Origin: Flavobacteriales bacterium
Lineage (GTDB): Bacteria > Bacteroidota > Bacteroidia > Flavobacteriales > JABDKJ01
Direction of reading: 5' to 3'
Length of the DNA stretch: 18,326 nucleotides
Assembly (NCBI GenBank): GCA_013002285.1
Contig: JABDKJ010000036.1
Location: 1 to 18,326, forward strand
The first letter of the stretch is position 1, and each line of letters opens with the position of its first letter. The position numbers were made by a program, and so were the translations under genes. Shown here piece by piece: positions 14,342 through 18,326 of this stretch. The notes below the pieces were generated by a model that was not told the origin of the DNA, did not search any database, and saw only the letters and a program-made list of their open reading frames with translations.

Positions 14342-16150
14342 TTGAAAAAGCATAATAGGCATATTCTATACCGGGAGTTCATTCTGGCCTTTCTTTTCTT
14401 ATGTGGAACAGTCACGCTTAAAGCTCAAATTGATATCCAAACCAAAGAGAAGAGAGACCGTTTTGAGATCCTGTACGACATATTACAAGATGGCTTTAAT
14501 AAACCCAAGAGCGATAGTTTAAGGTCGCTTATGGACGAGGCCCTTGACATTGCCTTGTACTTGAACAACGACACCTTGATAGCGAGATCCTATAACTTCC
14601 TGGGAGGTTATTTTGATGGTGTGGGCAATTATGAACGAAGCTTGGAATATCTATATAAAGCCATTGAAGCAAGCAAGAGATCAGGCGATATCCGTTCACG
14701 TATAATGATGCTCAACAACATTGCCTGGGCGCATACACAGGCCTATAACTATGAGAAAGGAAGAGACATCTGTTTAGAAGGTATTGCATTGTTAGATAGC
14801 CTCAATGATCCGGAAATTGCAAATAGTGTCAGTTCGTTCATATTCAACAATTTGGCCATTTCTCTGACCGAATTAGGAGAATTGGACAAGGCTCTTACCG
14901 CAAACCTAAATGCGCAAAAAGCAAATGAAATAGTTCACTCCCCGGTAATGGGAGGATGGATCCTTGGGCAATTTGGAAGGATCTTTGAAGAGAAGAAAAA
15001 TATAGAGAAGGCTGAATCCTATTATAAAGGTTGCATAGAGTATTCAGACTCTATTGACCATCAATTTTCATTGGTTTACGGTTCTGTATACTACGCTCGG
15101 ATGTTGAATGATCATTCACGACATCGTGAAGCCTTGAAGATCGGGCATCTTGCATTGAATGTCGGGACTGAGATCCAATACAACCGCTATTTGATCGATG
15201 CTGCAAAGGAACTTAGAATAGCCTATGCAGAACTGGGCTTTGCCGATAGTGCCTATCACTACGCCCAGACTGAAATAAGCATTCGGGACAGTCTCTTCAG
15301 TGCACAGAAGAGTCAGCAAATGAATGACCTTGTCTTCGGTAGAGAAATAGAAAAAAAAGAAGAGCAACATAAGCTGGAGGTCTTAAAGAAAAACAATGAA
15401 ATTGAACGCCAACGAATTGTCAGGAATACCTTGATAGGTGGTTTTCTTCTTTTGGCCATCTTTGCTTTTCTTGTCTTGATCCAACGCAATCGGATATCCA
15501 GGGAAAGAAAGAGAAGCGAGGAGCTTCTATTGAACATACTGCCAAAAGAAGTGGCGGAAGAACTCAAAGAAAAAGGTGAGGCAGAAGCTCAGCTCATCGA
15601 AAAGGTCACGGTCTTGTTCACAGACTTCAAAGGCTTCACGGCCATGAGCGAAATCTTAAGTCCGAAAGATCTGGTCAAGGACCTTGATCTTTGTTTTTCA
15701 GAGTTTGACAAGATCACCTCGAAATACGGTATTGAAAAGATCAAGACCATAGGTGACGCATATATGGCTGCGGGTGGACTGCCTACTCCGAATACAACAC
15801 ATGCAACAGATGTTATAAAAGCCGCTTTGGAAATGCGAGACTTCGTTGAGGCGGGCAAGGCCAAAAAGATACAGGCGGGACTCCCCTATTTTGAGGTCCG
15901 CATTGGAATTCACACGGGTCCGGTTGTGGCAGGCATCGTTGGCGTAAAGAAATTTCAATACGACATCTGGGGTGACACCGTGAATACGGCCAGCCGAATG
16001 GAATCATCTGGCCAGATCGGTCAGGTCAACATCAGTGAAGCGACCTATGAACTGGTCAAGGAGAATTCCGAATTCAATTTTTCTTCCAGAGGAAAGATCA
16101 AAGCAAAAGGCAAAGGAGAATTAGAGATGTACTTTGTGAAATTGAATTAA
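14342..16150 (+). CDS. Receptor-type class III adenylate cyclase: signal peptide, TPR region, one TM helix, cyclase domain
   Basis: A 602-residue protein. The start is TTG: an in-frame stop lies 9 nt upstream and the first internal ATG (residue 64) would remove the signal peptide. Signal peptide 1-29 (CGTVTLKAQ), TPR-like helices about 60-330, TM helix 364-381, then a linker SEELLLNILPKEVAEELK into the cyclase domain. Metal ligands D428 (LFTDF) and D472 (IGD) are present. K468 and D541 (YDIWGD) at the purine-selecting positions indicate ATP, and N548/R552 of the transition-state site are present. This predicts an active cAMP-forming enzyme whose TPR part is periplasmic and may bind a protein or peptide ligand (inference). 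A paralogue with the same architecture follows after 122 nt. Confidence 0.93.
   Translation: MKKHNRHILYREFILAFLFLCGTVTLKAQIDIQTKEKRDRFEILYDILQDGFNKPKSDSLRSLMDEALDIALYLNNDTLIARSYNFLGGYFDGVGNYERSLEYLYKAIEASKRSGDIRSRIMMLNNIAWAHTQAYNYEKGRDICLEGIALLDSLNDPEIANSVSSFIFNNLAISLTELGELDKALTANLNAQKANEIVHSPVMGGWILGQFGRIFEEKKNIEKAESYYKGCIEYSDSIDHQFSLVYGSVYYARMLNDHSRHREALKIGHLALNVGTEIQYNRYLIDAAKELRIAYAELGFADSAYHYAQTEISIRDSLFSAQKSQQMNDLVFGREIEKKEEQHKLEVLKKNNEIERQRIVRNTLIGGFLLLAIFAFLVLIQRNRISRERKRSEELLLNILPKEVAEELKEKGEAEAQLIEKVTVLFTDFKGFTAMSEILSPKDLVKDLDLCFSEFDKITSKYGIEKIKTIGDAYMAAGGLPTPNTTHATDVIKAALEMRDFVEAGKAKKIQAGLPYFEVRIGIHTGPVVAGIVGVKKFQYDIWGDTVNTASRMESSGQIGQVNISEATYELVKENSEFNFSSRGKIKAKGKGELEMYFVKLN
15926..16003 (+). 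repeat. Near-identical tract shared with the second cyclase gene (first copy)
   Basis: This 78-bp segment differs from 18142-18219 at only two positions, and 15938-15994 is 57 bp with no difference from 18154-18210. It encodes the ATP-selecting segment around YDIWGDTVNTAS. Nearby conserved protein segments are far more diverged at synonymous sites, so the tract points to recombination between paralogues. Confidence 0.9.
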
Positions 16151-16272
16151 CAAAACAAAAGGAAAGAAAAGGAGAATTATAGATCTGGTTATTGACCCTT
16201 GCCCGATCTTAATGACGATATAGCTTGTTCTCTAAAAGAAACTTATATTGTAATACAACCAAAGCAAACTCT
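16151..16272 (+). other. Gap between the two cyclase genes
   Basis: This 122-nt stretch has no terminator hairpin, no TAnnTTTG box and no ORF. The nearest promoter-like elements are TTG at 16225-16227 and TTATATTG at 16243-16250 (two mismatches). Absence of a terminator leaves cotranscription of both cyclases open. Confidence 0.5.
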
Positions 16273-18326
16273 ATGAGCTATGTCAAGTGTATTGCATGCG
16301 GTTTCCTCTTTTCGTTCTTGGGAATTACATGCCAACCAGTCCTTGCCCAATTGAATTTGGATTCACTTAAACTTGTGTGGAAGAACGAAGCACTTGATGA
16401 CACGACACGTCTCAATACATTGACCAGGATAATCGATCATATCCATACACTCTCTTATATTGATTCCGTTGAGTACTATGCAGATATACAGATCAGGGAT
16501 GCAACAGCAGCGAGATCTGAGAAGCATTTGGCAAATGGTTTGTTATTCAAGGGTTTTTATTTGGTCACGGAAGATCAGATCTCACAGGGGGTCGCATATC
16601 TGGATTCTTCGATATCGATCAATCAGAGGCTGGATGAAACTTATGGTGAAGCGATGGCCATTTCATTGAAAGGTTTGGTCCTCATGTTTTCTGGAAATGT
16701 CGAGGAAGGCCTACCTATGACGGAGGAAGCATATCATATGATGGAAAAGGAGGGTCATATCAGGGGCATGCTTCAATGCGGGGCATTATTATCGACAGCA
16801 TATTCTATAACTGGAAATAAAAAAGAACAGTTTCGTTATGCACGGCAAGGGATAGAGTTAGCTGAAAAACTGGGAGATCGAGCATCCATGGCTGAAGCTT
16901 ATCACAAAATGGCTGATGTTTACCTGGCTGTGGAAATTTATGATGAGGGTAATTATTATCACGAGCTCGCTTTGGAATATAGCATAGAGACTGGTCATAA
17001 GTCAGAAGAGCAAAATATACTTGCGCATATGGCAAGTTTGGAGGATAAACAGGGAAACTATAAAAAGGCATTGCACTATTTAGAACCGGTTGTTGAATGG
17101 CAAAGGGAAAATGGTCAGAAGATGAATATTACAACAATAGAGGCCAGGTTGATCTATGTGTTGACCAAAGCAAAAATGTATGAGAGAGCAGAAAAAGAGA
17201 TCGCGGCATTTCGCTCTGGCATGGATGAAGATGGATTAATGTCTAAATACGCCACAGCCATGGTAAATTATAGTGAAGGGAAAATGCTGGCAGAAAGGGG
17301 AGATCATAAAGGTGCTGTGGAGTTATGCATTGCGGCTTATAACGGCTATCTGGGATATAATCGATTCCTTCAAGAACTCGAAGCCTGTGAGTGTATATAT
17401 GGATCATACAAGGAACTCGGTGATCATCAGAAAGCACTGGAATACCATGAAAAACATCAAGCAATTCAAGAAGAGATCAATAAAGAACAGGTGGTTAAGG
17501 ATCTTCAAAAGTTCGAATTTCAAAAACAGGTGATCGCTGATAGCTTAGCTCAAGTTGAAAAAGAACGTTTGGTACAAGTAACGCACGAAGAAGAAGTACG
17601 CAAAAAGAACAAAACCAAGAACTGGGCCATTGGAGCAGGTTTTTTATTTCTTCTGTTGGCAGGTGGCTATTACAGTCGTTGGAGATATGTAAGAAGATCC
17701 CGAGACATCATCTCCAAGGAGAAAGACCGTTCTGACAACTTGCTACTCAATATTCTTCCGGCAGAAATAGCTGAAGAACTTAAGATAAAAGGCAAGGCAG
17801 ATGCACGTGATTTTGACAAAGTATCTATCCTTTTTACGGACTTCAAAGAATTCACACAAACCTCTGAAAAGTTAAGTGCGCAAGATCTGGTAAGCGAGAT
17901 CAACGCCTGTTTTGAAGCCTTTGATGGCATATGTGGAAAATATAAAGTAGAAAAAATAAAGACCATAGGCGATGCCTACATGGCAGCAGGCGGTCTTCCC
18001 GTCCCTACTGATGGATCTGTTAAAAACACAGTGCTTGCAGCACTGGAAATGCAAGACTTTATTTCAAAAAGAAAAGCAGAAATGGACAGCCAAAGCAAAC
18101 CCGCTTTTGAAATGCGGGTAGGTATCCATACAGGCCCTGTGGTGGCAGGCATTGTTGGCGTAAAGAAATTTCAATACGACATCTGGGGTGACACCGTGAA
18201 TACGGCCAGCAGAATGGAAAGCAATGGCGAAGTGGGAAGAGTAAATATAAGCCAAGCCACCTATGAAATTCTTAAAGATGATACAAGTTTTTCTTTCGAA
18301 AACCGAGGTAAAATTGAAGCCAAAGG
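16273..18326 (+). CDS. Second receptor-type class III adenylate cyclase, TPR-TM-cyclase, 3' end beyond window
   Basis: Open for 684 codons from ATG 16273 to the window end with no stop; the C-terminus is missing, probably by only about ten to twenty residues judged from the paralogue. Signal peptide 1-26 (PVLAQ), TPR-like helical region about 65-400 (e.g. GDRASMAEAYHKMADVYLAV), coiled region 400-450, one TM helix at 451-466, linker NLLLNILPAEIAEELK, cyclase domain 515 onward. Metal aspartates D523 and D567, ATP-selecting K563 and D636, and N643/R647 are all present, so an active adenylate cyclase is predicted. The TPR regions of the two paralogues are much more diverged than the catalytic domains, which suggests different periplasmic ligands and the same output (inference). 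Confidence 0.92.
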   Translation, partial: MSYVKCIACGFLFSFLGITCQPVLAQLNLDSLKLVWKNEALDDTTRLNTLTRIIDHIHTLSYIDSVEYYADIQIRDATAARSEKHLANGLLFKGFYLVTEDQISQGVAYLDSSISINQRLDETYGEAMAISLKGLVLMFSGNVEEGLPMTEEAYHMMEKEGHIRGMLQCGALLSTAYSITGNKKEQFRYARQGIELAEKLGDRASMAEAYHKMADVYLAVEIYDEGNYYHELALEYSIETGHKSEEQNILAHMASLEDKQGNYKKALHYLEPVVEWQRENGQKMNITTIEARLIYVLTKAKMYERAEKEIAAFRSGMDEDGLMSKYATAMVNYSEGKMLAERGDHKGAVELCIAAYNGYLGYNRFLQELEACECIYGSYKELGDHQKALEYHEKHQAIQEEINKEQVVKDLQKFEFQKQVIADSLAQVEKERLVQVTHEEEVRKKNKTKNWAIGAGFLFLLLAGGYYSRWRYVRRSRDIISKEKDRSDNLLLNILPAEIAEELKIKGKADARDFDKVSILFTDFKEFTQTSEKLSAQDLVSEINACFEAFDGICGKYKVEKIKTIGDAYMAAGGLPVPTDGSVKNTVLAALEMQDFISKRKAEMDSQSKPAFEMRVGIHTGPVVAGIVGVKKFQYDIWGDTVNTASRMESNGEVGRVNISQATYEILKDDTSFSFENRGKIEAK
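18142..18219 (+). repeat. Near-identical tract shared with the first cyclase gene (second copy)
   Basis: Partner of 15926-16003, with two mismatches in 78 bp. The 57-bp core 18154-18210 is identical and in the same reading frame. Confidence 0.9.

Noticed and set aside
16460..16669. Short plus-strand frame in the second cyclase
   Set aside because: It is in a different frame inside the long TPR-coding frame that stays open to the window end.
14342..18326. Guanylate rather than adenylate cyclase activity
   Set aside because: The purine-selecting positions carry Lys and Asp in both proteins, as in adenylate cyclases, not the Glu and Cys typical of guanylate cyclases.
1..18326. Mobile elements, CRISPR arrays, tRNA genes or defence systems
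   Set aside because: No transposase, integrase, regularly spaced repeats, tRNA-like cloverleaf or defence-gene motif was recognised on either strand.

Overview
The window reads as chromosomal DNA of a member of the Bacteroidota, probably a marine Flavobacteriia-like organism (class-level placement is inference). Evidence: a type IX secretion C-terminal sorting domain on the esterase at 3453-5174, a BatA-type double-membrane protein, signal peptides ending in 'AQ', promoter-like boxes of the Bacteroidota form TAnnTTTG, almost no Shine-Dalgarno sequences, and moderately AT-rich DNA. I see no tRNA, rRNA, CRISPR array, transposase or prophage gene. The gene set is mostly conserved housekeeping and envelope genes.

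Layout. 1-116: tail of an NTF2/DUF4440-like protein. 173-3468: a translationally coupled pair, a BatA-domain membrane protein and a dihydroorotase-like protein. The second has lost its metal-binding histidines and is probably a pseudoenzyme. 3453-5174 (minus): secreted alpha/beta hydrolase with a T9SS tail, overlapping the previous gene convergently. 5340-6023: YugP-type membrane zinc protease. 6020-7120 (minus): endonuclease/exonuclease/phosphatase-family lipoprotein, sharing a TTAA double stop with the protease gene. 7228-9105: two-gene operon of an OmpA-family protein and a membrane-anchored protein with a long Ser/Ala/Lys linker and a C-terminal H3TH (FEN1-like helix-hairpin-helix) domain, closed by a strong palindromic terminator. 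9359-11995: clpB, followed by a bidirectional terminator. 12080-12619 (minus): SnoaL-like lipoprotein with an acidic tail. 12849-13334: small secreted protein of unknown function. 13408-13950 (minus): exported glutathione peroxidase. 13951-14341: intergenic stretch dense in palindromes. 14342-16150 and 16273 to the window end: tandem paralogous receptor-type class III adenylate cyclases. Each has a signal peptide, a periplasmic TPR region, one membrane helix and a cytoplasmic cyclase domain. The second lacks a stop because it runs off the window.

How they work together. Three envelope or stress themes recur: protein quality control and oxidative defence (ClpB, GPx, YugP), cell-envelope architecture (BatA, OmpA/H3TH), and cAMP signalling from periplasmic TPR sensors (the two cyclases). 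The signals most worth a second look are the tandem TPR-cyclases, which share a 57-bp identical tract suggesting gene conversion, and the dihydroorotase pseudoenzyme locked by a 1-nt overlap to BatA. Next come the OmpA plus DNA-binding-fold membrane protein operon and the palindrome cluster before the first cyclase.
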